A DNA stretch of 64,000 nucleotides from Accumulibacter sp. (GTDB lineage: Bacteria > Pseudomonadota > Gammaproteobacteria > Burkholderiales > Rhodocyclaceae). The stretch is taken from contig JACKLW010000005.1 of the NCBI GenBank assembly GCA_024235715.1, positions 558,001 through 622,000 on the forward strand, read 5' to 3'. The first letter of the stretch is position 1. Every line of letters starts with the position of its first letter. The notes beneath the pieces were generated by a model that worked only from the letters and a program-made list of their open reading frames with translations, did no database searches and had not been told where the DNA came from. Positions 24,863 through 38,907 of this stretch are shown here, piece by piece. The translations under genes and the position numbers were made by a program.

Positions 24863-27028
24863 ATGAATGCACGTATCCGTTTCGCCATTTCGGTGATCAT
24901 CCTCGGCTTGCTGATGACCGGCCCCTTCGTCATCACCGCCCTGCTGATCTGGGCGGGCGCCAAGGCGCCGGAGCGCGCCATGCTCGTCGAGCTGATCGTT
25001 CCGCACCTTTCGCTCGGCGCGATGATGACCACCTTCGGCTTTGTCCTCGGCCTGCTGATCATCCGCTACCTGTTTCGCCAGTACGTGCAGGGACTGCTCA
25101 AGATGGCCGAGAACCTGCGCCTGATGCTCACCGCCAACCGCAACTTCCGCGTCGTTCCGGAAGGCCCGCCGGAAGTCCGGCAGCTGGCCGAAGCGACCAA
25201 CGATCTCGCACAGCAGCGCGACGGACTGATGGACGACGTGGACGCCCAGATCGCTGCCGCCAAGGCCTCGGTGGAGGAAGAAAAGAACCGCCTGGCGGCA
25301 CTGATGTCCGAGCTTGCGCAGGCGGTGGTCGTCTGCAACCTCGATGGCCGCATCCTGCTCTACAACAGCCGCGCCCGACTGCAGTTCCGGGCGCTGGCGC
25401 AGGGCAGCACGGCCGTGGCCGGTGGCGCGCTGATCGGCCTCGGCCGCTCGATCTTCTCGATCCTCGAACGCAATCAGATCGATCACGCGCTGGAGGTCGT
25501 CCGGCAGCGCCTGCACAGGGGCGCCGGTGCGGTGATCGCCAACTTCATCACCACGGCACGCGGCGGACAGCTACTGCGCGTGCAACTGGTGCCGGTGCTG
25601 TCGATCGCCGACGACTCGCCGGAGAACGACATGAGCGGCTACGTGCTCACTGTCGAGAACATCACCCGCAGCCTGGAACAGGAATCGCGACGCGACCAGG
25701 TGCTGCAGTCGCTGACCGACGGCAGCCGCGGCAGCCTGGCCAACATCCGCGTCGCCGTCGGCAACCTGATGGACTATCCGGACATGGAAGCGGCGGTACG
25801 CGAGCGCTTCGTCGGCATCGTCAGCGACGAGGTGCTGCGCATGAGCCAGCGGCTCGACCAGACGATGAGCGAGTTTGCCGATTCGCTGAAGACGCGCTGG
25901 CCGCTGGAAGACGTCCTCGGGATGGACATCATCGTCGCCGCCCAGCGCCGCATCGAGGAACAGCTCGGGCTGGCGAGCAAGACCGAGGAGATCGACGAAA
26001 CACTCTGGCTGCGCGCGGAGAGTTTTTCGCTGGTTTTCTCGATCTGCTGCCTGACCGCCCGCCTGATCGAGCACGATCAGATCAAGGAGGTCCGCTTCCG
26101 TCTGCAGCCCTTCGGCAAGCTCGCCTATCTGGACATCATCTGGGCCGGGCACGCCATGTCGTCGGAGACCTTCTACACCTGGGAGACCGAGCCGATGCAG
26201 GTCGGCAGCGAAACGTCGCCGCTGTCGCTGCGCGATGTCATCGACCGGCACGGCGGCGAGGTCTGGTACGAGCGCGAAAAAGCCGCGCATCGCGCTTTCT
26301 TCCGACTGGTGCTGCCGGTGGCCATCCCCGAGGCGCTGGGCGAAACCGACATCGCCGAGACGGGCGAGGTACGTCCCGAGTATTACGATTTCGATCTCTT
26401 CCACTTTCGCGATCAGAGCATCGACCTCGACCGGCCGCTGGCCGATCTCAGCTATACTGTCTTCGACACCGAGACCACCGGCCTCGAACCTGCGGCGGGC
26501 GACGAGATCATCCAGATCGGCGCCGTGCGCATCGTCAACGGCCGCATGCTGCGCCAGGAAAACTTCAACGAACTGGTCGATCCGGAGCGACTGTTGCGAC
26601 CCGAAGGGGTGCGCATCCACGGCATCACCGACGACATGGTTCGCGGCCAGCCGAACATCGATGCGGTGCTGCCGGCCTTCCACGACTTCTGCAGCGACAC
26701 GGTTTTGGTCGCGCATAACGCCGCCTTCGACATGCGCTTCCTGCAGCTCAAGGAGGAACGCACCGGGGTGGTCTTCAGCCAGCCGGTGCTCGACACCCTG
26801 CTGCTCTCGGCCGTGCTGCACGCCAACCAGGACTCGCACCAGCTGGAGAAGATCGCCGAGCGCCTGGGTATCCGCATCGAAGGGCGGCATAACGCCCTCG
26901 GTGACGCCGTCGCCACCAGCGAGGTCTTTCTCAAAATGCTGCCGCTGCTCGAGCAGATGGGCATCAGCACCCTGCGCCAGGCGCTGGAAGCATCGCAGAA
27001 GACCTATTTCGCGCGGGTGAAGTACTGA
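24863..27028 (+). CDS. Membrane sensor protein fused to a DnaQ-like DEDDh 3'-5' exonuclease
   Basis: A 721-residue protein (736 if a GTG at 24818 is used). Two transmembrane helices lie at about residues 8-35 and 48-73 (IRFAISVIILGLLMTGPFVI; LGAMMTTFGFVLGLLIIRYL) with a short loop between. A cytoplasmic coiled region and a PAS-like domain (about 140-270, LMSELAQAVVVCNLDGRILL) follow, then a histidine-kinase-like dimerisation/ATPase-like region without recognisable phospho-His or ATP motifs. The C-terminal 190 residues are a complete DEDDh exonuclease: Asp535/Glu537 (FDTETTG), Asp623 (AHNAAFD) and His676/Asp681 (HNALGD). It appears to couple a membrane signal to nucleic-acid degradation; the ligand and substrate are unknown. 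Confidence 0.85.
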   Translation: MNARIRFAISVIILGLLMTGPFVITALLIWAGAKAPERAMLVELIVPHLSLGAMMTTFGFVLGLLIIRYLFRQYVQGLLKMAENLRLMLTANRNFRVVPEGPPEVRQLAEATNDLAQQRDGLMDDVDAQIAAAKASVEEEKNRLAALMSELAQAVVVCNLDGRILLYNSRARLQFRALAQGSTAVAGGALIGLGRSIFSILERNQIDHALEVVRQRLHRGAGAVIANFITTARGGQLLRVQLVPVLSIADDSPENDMSGYVLTVENITRSLEQESRRDQVLQSLTDGSRGSLANIRVAVGNLMDYPDMEAAVRERFVGIVSDEVLRMSQRLDQTMSEFADSLKTRWPLEDVLGMDIIVAAQRRIEEQLGLASKTEEIDETLWLRAESFSLVFSICCLTARLIEHDQIKEVRFRLQPFGKLAYLDIIWAGHAMSSETFYTWETEPMQVGSETSPLSLRDVIDRHGGEVWYEREKAAHRAFFRLVLPVAIPEALGETDIAETGEVRPEYYDFDLFHFRDQSIDLDRPLADLSYTVFDTETTGLEPAAGDEIIQIGAVRIVNGRMLRQENFNELVDPERLLRPEGVRIHGITDDMVRGQPNIDAVLPAFHDFCSDTVLVAHNAAFDMRFLQLKEERTGVVFSQPVLDTLLLSAVLHANQDSHQLEKIAERLGIRIEGRHNALGDAVATSEVFLKMLPLLEQMGISTLRQALEASQKTYFARVKY

Positions 27029-27176
27029 AAGCCGGCCGCGCAGCGCTTGCTGGTGGCTGTGGTGTGCCCCAGCCACCACGCTCGATGATGTCCGCGGCAG
27101 AGGCCCCCCCGCCTGGGGCGACCAGCGATGCCTGCCGACCCGCGTCGGGCGGCATCCCAGCGACGACGCGCAAGAA

Positions 27177-27210
27177 AAAGGCCGGCGATCGCTTCCGATC
27201 GCCGGCCTTT
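27177..27210. terminator. Strong bidirectional terminator
   Basis: A perfect 15-bp stem (AAAGGCCGGCGATCG and its complement) around the loop CTTC, with A residues before and T residues after. It lies between the convergent exonuclease fusion and PEP-CTERM genes and can serve both. Confidence 0.9.
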
Positions 27211-27259
27211 CCCTCCGAGCGCCTGACGACGCTCTCCTTCTGAGCCGTTATGAGGTCGC

Positions 27260-28039
27260 TTAGACCGGCATACGGCGACGACGGGCAAGTCCCAGCCCGG
27301 CGAGCGAAACACCGAACAGCGCCAGCGAAATCGGCTCGGGCACGCCGACGATTTCCTTGATCAGCTTGCTCTCGATGGCCCTGGAGAAGTCGGCAAAGTT
27401 GGCTGCCGGGGTCACGAAACCACCCGTGCCGCCTTTGACGTTGGCATCGTAGTACGCCAGGAGCCCGGTCTCGCCGAGAATCGGCAGGCCATTGATGGTA
27501 TCCACACCGGCCGCCAGGGCCGCCGCTTTACCGCAGTCAGCGCCGTCACCGTTGAAGACGCAAGCGGAATCGTTGTCAGCACCGTCGCCGGAAACGTCAA
27601 TGACCTGGCGGCCAGCCTCGAAGCCATTGCTGGCGAACAGCCCACCACCGAAGGCCATTGCCGATTGAATCGCCGTCTGGCCGCTGAAGGCGCGCGACGT
27701 GGCCGCGATGGCGTCGGCAAAGGCTATCGAGGAGGCGGCACTGTCGATCAGCATGAAGTTGACCAGCACGCTCTGCTGGGCGTTACCCGACCACTCGACA
27801 TAGCTGACGGCGATGCTGCCGCCAACGCTATTCACAATGGCGTCTTGAACGGCGGCGCTCTTGAACGCATCAATGTAGCCGGTCTTCTGCAGGTCGTATT
27901 CGGTCGCATCGACGCTACCGGAGACGTCCACCAGCAGAACCAGTTCGAGACCGGTGGGAACCGCGCTAGCGACCGGCATATAGGCGGCGCTGGCGCCGGC
28001 GACGGCCGCAACGGCCAAGGCTTTCGAAAGTTTTTTCAT
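27260..28039 (-). CDS. DUF1194/VWA protein with PEP-CTERM sorting signal
   Basis: A 259-residue exported protein. The signal peptide (MKKLSKALAVAAVAGASAAY, cleavage near residue 26) is followed by a von Willebrand A-like domain with an intact metal site DVSGS (residues 38-42) and VIDVSGDGADND. The last 27 residues are a PEP-CTERM anchor: VPEP (233-236), a hydrophobic helix and the terminal cluster ARRRR. Exosortase (EpsH/XrtA type) would cleave it and place the protein at the cell surface or in the exopolysaccharide matrix. A sigma-54-like promoter lies upstream. A role in biofilm or floc formation is inferred from the family. Confidence 0.88.
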   Translation of the reverse strand: MKKLSKALAVAAVAGASAAYMPVASAVPTGLELVLLVDVSGSVDATEYDLQKTGYIDAFKSAAVQDAIVNSVGGSIAVSYVEWSGNAQQSVLVNFMLIDSAASSIAFADAIAATSRAFSGQTAIQSAMAFGGGLFASNGFEAGRQVIDVSGDGADNDSACVFNGDGADCGKAAALAAGVDTINGLPILGETGLLAYYDANVKGGTGGFVTPAANFADFSRAIESKLIKEIVGVPEPISLALFGVSLAGLGLARRRRMPV

Positions 28040-28108
28040 GAGATCCTCGCACTTTGTTTAGTGGGTTAATTCGGTTGGGGACGAATCACTCCTCCCGCAG
28101 ACAACATC

Positions 28109-28125
28109 TAGCACGATGCGTGCCA
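28109..28125 (-). promoter_or_regulatory. Sigma-54 (RpoN) -24/-12 promoter
   Basis: On the minus strand the site reads TGGCACGCATCGTGCTA. The invariant GG and GC are separated by exactly 10 bases, and the -24 element TGGCACG is perfect. Transcription would start near 28097, about 58 bases before the PEP-CTERM gene. PEP-CTERM genes controlled by RpoN and the PrsK/PrsR pair are known in exosortase-bearing proteobacteria. Confidence 0.75.
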
Positions 28126-28438
28126 GCCCTGAAATCCTGACCTACCTGTCTGACTTAACTAATTTTTTCTTTAGCCCTCGAATTTTCGAGCTGCCGAGAC
28201 CTCGGGATCTGTAAAAAAAACCGACATTGCAGCGCTCCCTATACCCTTAGGCGTCGCCGACGATCGGGCTTCTCGGCGGTTCGAAGGCACATTTCGCCAG
28301 GCGTGACGACACCGTCGTCTGCTTGGCTGTAGTCGGAGCGGAAAATCTGCGCCGAGTCACCGCCCCGAGCGGTGAGGGGCGGTAGGGGGCGGGCCGGTTG
28401 TTGCTTATGCCGGCTGCGAAACGACCAGCAGGAGCGGC
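28126..28438. other. Intergenic region between the RpoN promoter and glmS
   Basis: This region could hold the enhancer for the RpoN promoter; no obvious activator repeat is seen. A hairpin with stem ACCGCCCC/GGGGCGGT at 28359-28383 lies downstream of glmS without a U-tract. No credible gene is present. Confidence 0.4.
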
Positions 28439-30268
28439 TTACTCGACGGTCACCGACTTGGCGAGATTGCGCGGCTTGTCGACGTCCGTGCCGCGCACCA
28501 GGGCCACGTGGTAGGCGAGCAGTTGCAGCGGCACGACGTGCAGCAGCGCCGAGAGGGCGCCGTAGTGCTCGGGCAGGTGCAGAACATGGATGCCGTCCGA
28601 GGACTTCATCTCGCTGTCGGCGTCGGCAAACACGTAGAGTTCGCCACCGCGCGCGCGCACTTCCTGCAGGTTGGACTTGAGCTTTTCGAGCAGCGCGTCG
28701 TTGGGTGCGACGGCGATCACCGGCATGTCGCGGTCCACGAGAGCCAGGGGGCCATGCTTGAGCTCGCCGGCAGGGTAGGCTTCGGCGTGGATGTACGAAA
28801 TCTCCTTGAGCTTCAGCGCGCCTTCCATGGCAATCGGATAATGACGACCGCGCCCGAGGAACAGCGCGTGCTGCTTCATCGAGAACTGCTCGGACCATTC
28901 GCGAATCTCGGGCTCGATCTCGAGGATCTTGGTCACTGCGATCGGCAAGTGGCGCAGGGCATGCAGTTCGGCAACCTCGGCCTGCTCGGAGAGACGCCCG
29001 CGCAGCTTGGCGAGCACCAGCGTCAGCAGATAGAGCGCGGCGAGCTGGGTGGTGAAGGCCTTGGTCGATGCGACGCCGATTTCCGGACCGGCGCGGGTAA
29101 TGAAGCGCAGGCTGTTCTCACGCACCAGCGAGGACTCGGGGACGTTGCAGATACACAGCGTGCGGGTCATGCCGAGCGACTTGGCATGGTGCAGGGCGGC
29201 CAGGGTGTCGGCGGTCTCGCCCGACTGCGAAATGGTCACCAGCAGGGTCTGCGGGTCGGGCACCGAGTCGCGATAGCGATACTCGCTGGCCACTTCCACC
29301 GAACACGGAACGCCGGCGATGGCCTCCAGCCAGTAGCGTGCGACCAGCCCGGCATGATAGCTGGTGCCGCAGGCGATGATCAGCACCTGGCGGACACCCT
29401 TGAGCACTGCCTCGCTCTCGGCGCCGAACAGGCCGGGCTGGATGCTGTGCGCGGTCCCGAGCATCTCCAGGGTGTTGGCCAGGGCCACCGGCTGCTCGAA
29501 AATCTCCTTCTGCATGTAGTGCCGGTACTCGCCAAGCTCGACAGCGTCGGCCGAGAGATGTGATTCGCTCTCGGCGCGCTCGACCGCCGTGCCGTCGGTA
29601 CGGGTGATGCGGTAGCCGTCGCGCATCAGTTCCGCGCAGTCGCCATTTTCGAGGTAGACCATCCGCCGCGTCACCTGTAACAGCGCCGAGGCGTCCGAGG
29701 CGGCGTAGCAACCGTCATCGGTCACGCCGAGCAGCAACGGCGCACCTTGGCGCGCGACGACGATGCGGTCTGGATCGGCCTGACGAAGAACGGCGAGCGC
29801 GTAGGCCCCCTGCAGCTGCAGGATGGCCTGGCGAACGGCGGACAGGAAATCGGCCGCGGTCTTCAGCTCGTCGGCGATCAGGTGCGCGACGACTTCGGTA
29901 TCGGTATCCGAGCTGAACTCGTATCCGGCAGCCTGGAGACGCGCACGCAGCGCCTCGTGGTTTTCAATGATGCCGTTGTGGACGACGGCCAGGCCCTCGG
30001 AAATGTGCGGGTGGGCGTTTCTCTCGCTGGGTACGCCATGCGTTGCCCACCGGGTGTGGGCGATGCCGGTGTGGCCCGAAACCCCGGAACTGTCAGCCTG
30101 CGCGCTCAGCTCGGCGACGCGGCCGACCGAGCGCAGGCGCTGCAGGCCGGCGTCGTTGATCAGCGCCAGACCGGCCGAGTCGTAGCCGCGGTATTCGAGC
30201 TTGCGCAAACCTTCGAGCAGGACAGGGATGATGTTGCGGTCGGCGACCGCGGCAACGATGCCACACAT
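28439..30268 (-). CDS. glmS: Glutamine--fructose-6-phosphate aminotransferase (isomerizing)
   Basis: A 609-residue enzyme making glucosamine-6-phosphate from fructose-6-phosphate and glutamine, the first step of UDP-GlcNAc synthesis. The N-terminal nucleophile Cys2 ([12 protein letters not shown]) begins the glutamine amidotransferase domain (about 1-240). Two SIS domains follow ([37 protein letters not shown]). It ends in the characteristic [12 protein letters not shown]. The length is standard. It lies 7 bases after glmU on the same strand, so the two form one operon for cell wall and LPS precursors. Confidence 0.97.
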   Translation of the reverse strand: MCGIVAAVADRNIIPVLLEGLRKLEYRGYDSAGLALINDAGLQRLRSVGRVAELSAQADSSGVSGHTGIAHTRWATHGVPSERNAHPHISEGLAVVHNGIIENHEALRARLQAAGYEFSSDTDTEVVAHLIADELKTAADFLSAVRQAILQLQGAYALAVLRQADPDRIVVARQGAPLLLGVTDDGCYAASDASALLQVTRRMVYLENGDCAELMRDGYRITRTDGTAVERAESESHLSADAVELGEYRHYMQKEIFEQPVALANTLEMLGTAHSIQPGLFGAESEAVLKGVRQVLIIACGTSYHAGLVARYWLEAIAGVPCSVEVASEYRYRDSVPDPQTLLVTISQSGETADTLAALHHAKSLGMTRTLCICNVPESSLVRENSLRFITRAGPEIGVASTKAFTTQLAALYLLTLVLAKLRGRLSEQAEVAELHALRHLPIAVTKILEIEPEIREWSEQFSMKQHALFLGRGRHYPIAMEGALKLKEISYIHAEAYPAGELKHGPLALVDRDMPVIAVAPNDALLEKLKSNLQEVRARGGELYVFADADSEMKSSDGIHVLHLPEHYGALSALLHVVPLQLLAYHVALVRGTDVDKPRNLAKSVTVE

Positions 30269-30275
30269 GGTCAGC

Positions 30276-31634
30276 TCACTTTTTCACTTTTTGTGGCCGT
30301 TTCCAGCCGGATATCGAAACCTGCCTGGCGCGCGAAATGGTCAGCGTGTCGGGTGGTGCATCCCGGGTCAGCGTCGTGCCGGCGCCGAGCGTCGCGCCGC
30401 GACCGACGGTGACCGGAGCCACCAGCTGCGTGTCGGACCCGATGAAGGCATCGTCTTCGATGATCGTCTTGAACTTGTTGGCGCCGTCATAGTTGCAGGT
30501 GATGGTACCGGCGCCGATATTGACCCGACTGCCGATGATCGCGTCACCGACGTAGGCCAGATGGTTGGCCTTGGACTGCGCACCAACCCTGGTGTTCTTG
30601 AGTTCGACGAAGTTGCCGACGTGCACGCCGGCGGCGAGTTCGGTCCCCGGCCGCAGGCGCGCAAAGGGTCCGATGACGCCATCCGGTCCGACCATCGCGT
30701 CTTCGACATGGCTGAACGCGGCGAGGCGCGATCCGGCGCCGATGGTGGCGTTCCTGAGCACACAGCAGGGGCCGATCTCGACGGCTTCTTCGAGCACCAC
30801 CCGGCCTTCGAAGACACAGTTCGCGTCGATGAAGACGTCGCGTCCGCAAACCAGTTCGCCACGGACATCGATGCGCGCCGGGTCTGCCAGACGGACGCCC
30901 TGCTCCATCAGCCGCCGGGCGGTGCGCAGCTGGGCAATGCGTTCGAGTTCGGCGAGTTGTACCTTGCTGTTGACGCCGAGGACTTCCCATTCGCCCTGCG
31001 GCTGTGCGGTACGGATCGGCACGCCATCGGCGACCGCCATGCCGACGATGTCGGTCAGGTAGTACTCCTGCTGCGCGTTGTCGTTCGACAGCCGGCCCAG
31101 CCACTCGGCAAGGCGAGCAGTCGGCAGCGCGACGATGCCGGTATTGACCTCGCGGATCGCACGCTCTTCCACCGAGGCATCCTTCTGCTCGACGATGCGC
31201 ACCACCTCCCCTGCGGCGTTGTGCACGATCCGACCGTAACCGCCGGGGTCGGCGAGCTCGACGGTGAGGATGGCCAGCGCGCCGCGTGCCGCGTGCACCA
31301 GTTTCTGCAGCGTCTCCGGCTGAATCAGCGGCACGTCGCCATAGAGCACCAGCGTCGTCTCGGCGTCGCCGAGCAGCGGCATGGCCTGCATGACCGCGTG
31401 CCCGGTACCCAGTTGCGGTTCCTGCAGGACCCACTGCAGGTCCGGCGCATCGATCGTCTGGCGCACGGCATCGCCCCCATGTCCGTAGACCAGGCAAACG
31501 GTCTGCGGGGAGAGGCTGCGGGCGGCATCGATGACATGCGCAAGCAGCGCCCTGCCGGCCACCGGATGAAGGACTTTCGGCAGGTTCGAGTGCATGCGCT
31601 TGCCTTGGCCGGCAGCGAGGATAACGATATTCAT
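30276..31634 (-). CDS. glmU: Bifunctional N-acetylglucosamine-1-phosphate uridyltransferase / glucosamine-1-phosphate acetyltransferase
   Basis: A 452-residue bifunctional enzyme producing UDP-GlcNAc. The ATG at 31634 starts [20 protein letters not shown], carrying the LAAGxGxRM nucleotidyltransferase signature. The uridyltransferase half covers about residues 1-230 ([15 protein letters not shown]). The C-terminal left-handed beta helix (about 250-452) has hexapeptide repeats and the acetyl-CoA motif [30 protein letters not shown]. The length matches the usual 450-460. It is co-directional with glmS. Confidence 0.97.
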   Translation of the reverse strand: MNIVILAAGQGKRMHSNLPKVLHPVAGRALLAHVIDAARSLSPQTVCLVYGHGGDAVRQTIDAPDLQWVLQEPQLGTGHAVMQAMPLLGDAETTLVLYGDVPLIQPETLQKLVHAARGALAILTVELADPGGYGRIVHNAAGEVVRIVEQKDASVEERAIREVNTGIVALPTARLAEWLGRLSNDNAQQEYYLTDIVGMAVADGVPIRTAQPQGEWEVLGVNSKVQLAELERIAQLRTARRLMEQGVRLADPARIDVRGELVCGRDVFIDANCVFEGRVVLEEAVEIGPCCVLRNATIGAGSRLAAFSHVEDAMVGPDGVIGPFARLRPGTELAAGVHVGNFVELKNTRVGAQSKANHLAYVGDAIIGSRVNIGAGTITCNYDGANKFKTIIEDDAFIGSDTQLVAPVTVGRGATLGAGTTLTRDAPPDTLTISRARQVSISGWKRPQKVKK

Positions 31635-31926
31635 TGGCAACACCCAGTCGGACAGTAATCTTTTTCCCGCTCCCGCGGCCCAGGCAGCCCACACCAGACG
31701 GTGGCCGACCCCGCCTCGCGCCGGAACCCGGCACCGGGCCGGTGCGCCGAACGCGCGGCCCCTGCGCGGTGGGAAACATTATTTCAGCATCGGGCCCGCA
31801 AAGCCGGAACAATCTCACACTTCATGCCGGGCGCGGCTCCCTGTCACGCAGCGACGCGGTCAACGACAAGGTAGCGGTCGGGCAGGTTTGCCGGGACCGC
31901 TACCGAATATGCCAGGGTCGAAACCC

Positions 31927-33369
31927 TCAACGCGGCAGATCTGAACTGCCCATGAGAAATGCATCGACCTCGCGTGCGCATTGCCGACCTTCGCGGATGG
32001 CCCAGACGACGAGCGACTGACCACGCCGCATGTCGCCGGCAGCGAAGACCTTTGCCACGCTCGTCGCGTAACAGCCATCGCCGTCGGTTGTCGCCTTGAC
32101 GTTGCCACGGGCGTCGAGTTCAAGCGCCAGTTCCTCGAGCAGGCCCTGCTTGACAGGCGCGACGAAACCCATTGCCAGCAGCACCAGATCAGCCGGAATC
32201 TCGACCTCACTGCCCGCAACTTCACTCATGCTCCCGTTCTGCCACTCGACGCGAACCAGCCTCAGTGCCTTGACCTTGCCGTTCTTGCCGATCAGTTTCT
32301 TGGTGGAAACGGCAAAGTCGCGCACGCAACCTTCCTCGTGCGACGACGAGGTGCGCATCTTAAGCGGCCAGTAGGGCCATGTCAGGCTCTTGTTCTCGGT
32401 CTCCGGCGGTTGCGGCATCAGTTCGAATTGCGTCACCGACAGCGCCCCGTGACGATTGCTGGTACCGACGCAGTCGGAACCGGTATCGCCACCGCCAATC
32501 ACGACCACCCGCTTGCCGGTGGCCTTGATCTGCGCCGGCACCTGATCGCCGGCGTTGACCTTGTTCTGTTGCGGCAGGAACTCCATGGCGAAGTGCACGC
32601 CTTCAAGATCGCGGCCCGGCACCGGCAGGTCGCGCGGCATTTCTGCGCCGCCGGCGAGAATCAACGCATCGAACTCGGCCAGCAGGCGCTCGGCGGGAAT
32701 CGAGTGCTCCGACTCGCCACCGATTTCCTGGTTGACGCGGAACTCGACGCCCTCGACCTCCATCTGCGCGATGCGCCGGTCGAGATGCGACTTTTCCAGC
32801 TTGAAATCGGGGATGCCGTAGCGCAGGAGGCCACCCACACGATCGCTCTTCTCGAAGACGACCACGCTATGCCCGACGCGCGCCAGCTGTTGCGCTGCTG
32901 CCAGCCCGGCCGGACCGGAGCCGACGACCGCCACCGTCTTGCCGGTCTTCACCTTCGGCGGCTGCGGCAGAACCCAGCCCTTCTCCCATCCCTTGTCGAT
33001 GATCGCGTGCTCGATCGACTTGATCCCGACCGGGTCGGTGTTGATGTTCAGGGTGCACGCGGCTTCACACGGCGCCGGACAGATCCGGCCGGTGAAATCC
33101 GGGAAATTGTTGGTCGAATGCAGGACGGCCAGCGCCTGTTCCCAGTTACCCCTATAGACCAGGTCGTTCCAGTCCGGAATGATGTTGTTGACCGGGCAGC
33201 CGCTATTGCAGAACGGAATGCCACAGTCCATGCAGCGTGCACCCTGCTGGCTGGCCTGCTCGTCGTCGAGAGTGATGATGAACTCGCGGTAATGCTTGAG
33301 ACGCGACTCAGCGGGCTCGTTGGCCTCCGCAAGACGCTGAAACTCGATGAATCCAGTCGGCTTACCCAT
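31927..33369 (-). CDS. gltD: Glutamate synthase small subunit
   Basis: A 480-residue NADPH-oxidising subunit of glutamate synthase, passing electrons to the large subunit. N-terminal cysteine clusters ([24 protein letters not shown]) bind [4Fe-4S] centres. The FAD-binding motif [18 protein letters not shown] and the NADPH site [20 protein letters not shown] follow. The length is normal. The gene starts 2 bases after gltB, on the same strand. Confidence 0.97.
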   Translation of the reverse strand: MGKPTGFIEFQRLAEANEPAESRLKHYREFIITLDDEQASQQGARCMDCGIPFCNSGCPVNNIIPDWNDLVYRGNWEQALAVLHSTNNFPDFTGRICPAPCEAACTLNINTDPVGIKSIEHAIIDKGWEKGWVLPQPPKVKTGKTVAVVGSGPAGLAAAQQLARVGHSVVVFEKSDRVGGLLRYGIPDFKLEKSHLDRRIAQMEVEGVEFRVNQEIGGESEHSIPAERLLAEFDALILAGGAEMPRDLPVPGRDLEGVHFAMEFLPQQNKVNAGDQVPAQIKATGKRVVVIGGGDTGSDCVGTSNRHGALSVTQFELMPQPPETENKSLTWPYWPLKMRTSSSHEEGCVRDFAVSTKKLIGKNGKVKALRLVRVEWQNGSMSEVAGSEVEIPADLVLLAMGFVAPVKQGLLEELALELDARGNVKATTDGDGCYATSVAKVFAAGDMRRGQSLVVWAIREGRQCAREVDAFLMGSSDLPR

Positions 33370-33371
33370 GC

Positions 33372-38051
<4,680 letters not shown>

Positions 38052-38831
38052 GCTCGAATCCTCACAAAACAAAGATGCATGGCACCCGGACGATGTGCGC
38101 CGAAAACATCAACCATTGCGGCGCGCAGCAGGCCAGCCGGCCACTCCGGGCGACCCGCGACTATACTCCCAATGCCGCCAGCGTTCAACATGCTGCGCCG
38201 CACCAAAGGAGTGCGCAAGACCACCGCTTCGGCACCAAAGACGCAGCAAGCAGCGTCAAAAACAATTGCTCGCCAGTACATTGCCTTTGCTGCCGCAAGC
38301 GTCGCGCCTGCGGCTCGCAACGCGCCCTTCCCCCGTTGCGGAAGCAACGCCGGGAATGGGACGAAACGGCAGCCAGCACGCTTCCTGCCGGTAGAACGGG
38401 TCCGGCGCGCCGACCCGAATGCGCCCTGCCAATGCGGAAAGCGCTGGCGACTTTCATGATCCGGGTGTCTCGACATGCCACGGCCGTCTTCCGACACTCT
38501 CAGCAAGCAAACTGTGTGCCATGCACGGCGCACGTCCCACTGCAGCAAAATGCGCGGCCCTGCCCGTACCCACCTGCCGGCGGTCGATCACCTGCGGCAG
38601 GGCGCCCGACGCCGGTAGCGGGCACTGCTGCAGCTATGAGCGGGGATCTTCGAGAGCGTTCCCCATGGTGAAATCCGTTTTACGCTTGTGGTAAGCTGCG
38701 GGCGCAAGGCGCTTGACGGGGGTGGTCGTACCGGCCGGCAGGGCCGCAACCAGAGGGAGTTCTTTCTGCGCAGCGCAGAATGGGAAGTTCTTCGACCGTT
38801 TTCAAGATTGACACTGGCGATTCGCATTCGT
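38052..38831. other. Long intergenic region between gltB and pntA
   Basis: About 780 bases carrying the divergent control regions of gltB and pntAB. No credible gene is seen; the open frames are Arg/Ala/Pro-rich and lack ribosome-binding sites. A perfect 17-base palindrome (TTCTGCGC-A-GCGCAGAA) lies at 38764-38780. The sequence around 38690 (TGTGGTAAGCT) could be an extended -10 element for pntA, but no good -35 accompanies it. Confidence 0.4.
38764..38780. promoter_or_regulatory. 17-bp perfect palindrome upstream of pntA
   Basis: TTCTGCGCAGCGCAGAA, symmetric around the central A, about 130 bases before pntA. It may be an operator or an RNA hairpin in the pntA leader. No known regulator consensus is recognised. 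Confidence 0.45.
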
Positions 38832-38871
38832 GCGGAAGTTGGCTTCCGCGGTTTGCGGACCGCTTTTTTTT
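38832..38871 (+). terminator. Overlapping hairpins with a T8 tract in the pntA leader (possible attenuator)
   Basis: A first hairpin (GCGGAAG-TTGG-CTTCCGC, 38832-38849) shares two bases with a second (GCGGT...ACCGC, 38848-38863) that is directly followed by eight T residues (38864-38871). The second resembles an intrinsic terminator and stands only 37 bases before the pntA start, so it could attenuate pntAB or end a short leader RNA. The two stems cannot both form fully. Confidence 0.5.
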
Positions 38872-38907
38872 GAACACTGGCACAAACGAAACAAGATGGA
38901 GGACTGA

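Noticed and set aside
38875-38890. Sigma-54-like TGGCAC upstream of pntA
   Set aside because: The -12 GC at the required 10-base spacing is absent (AC instead), so it does not qualify.
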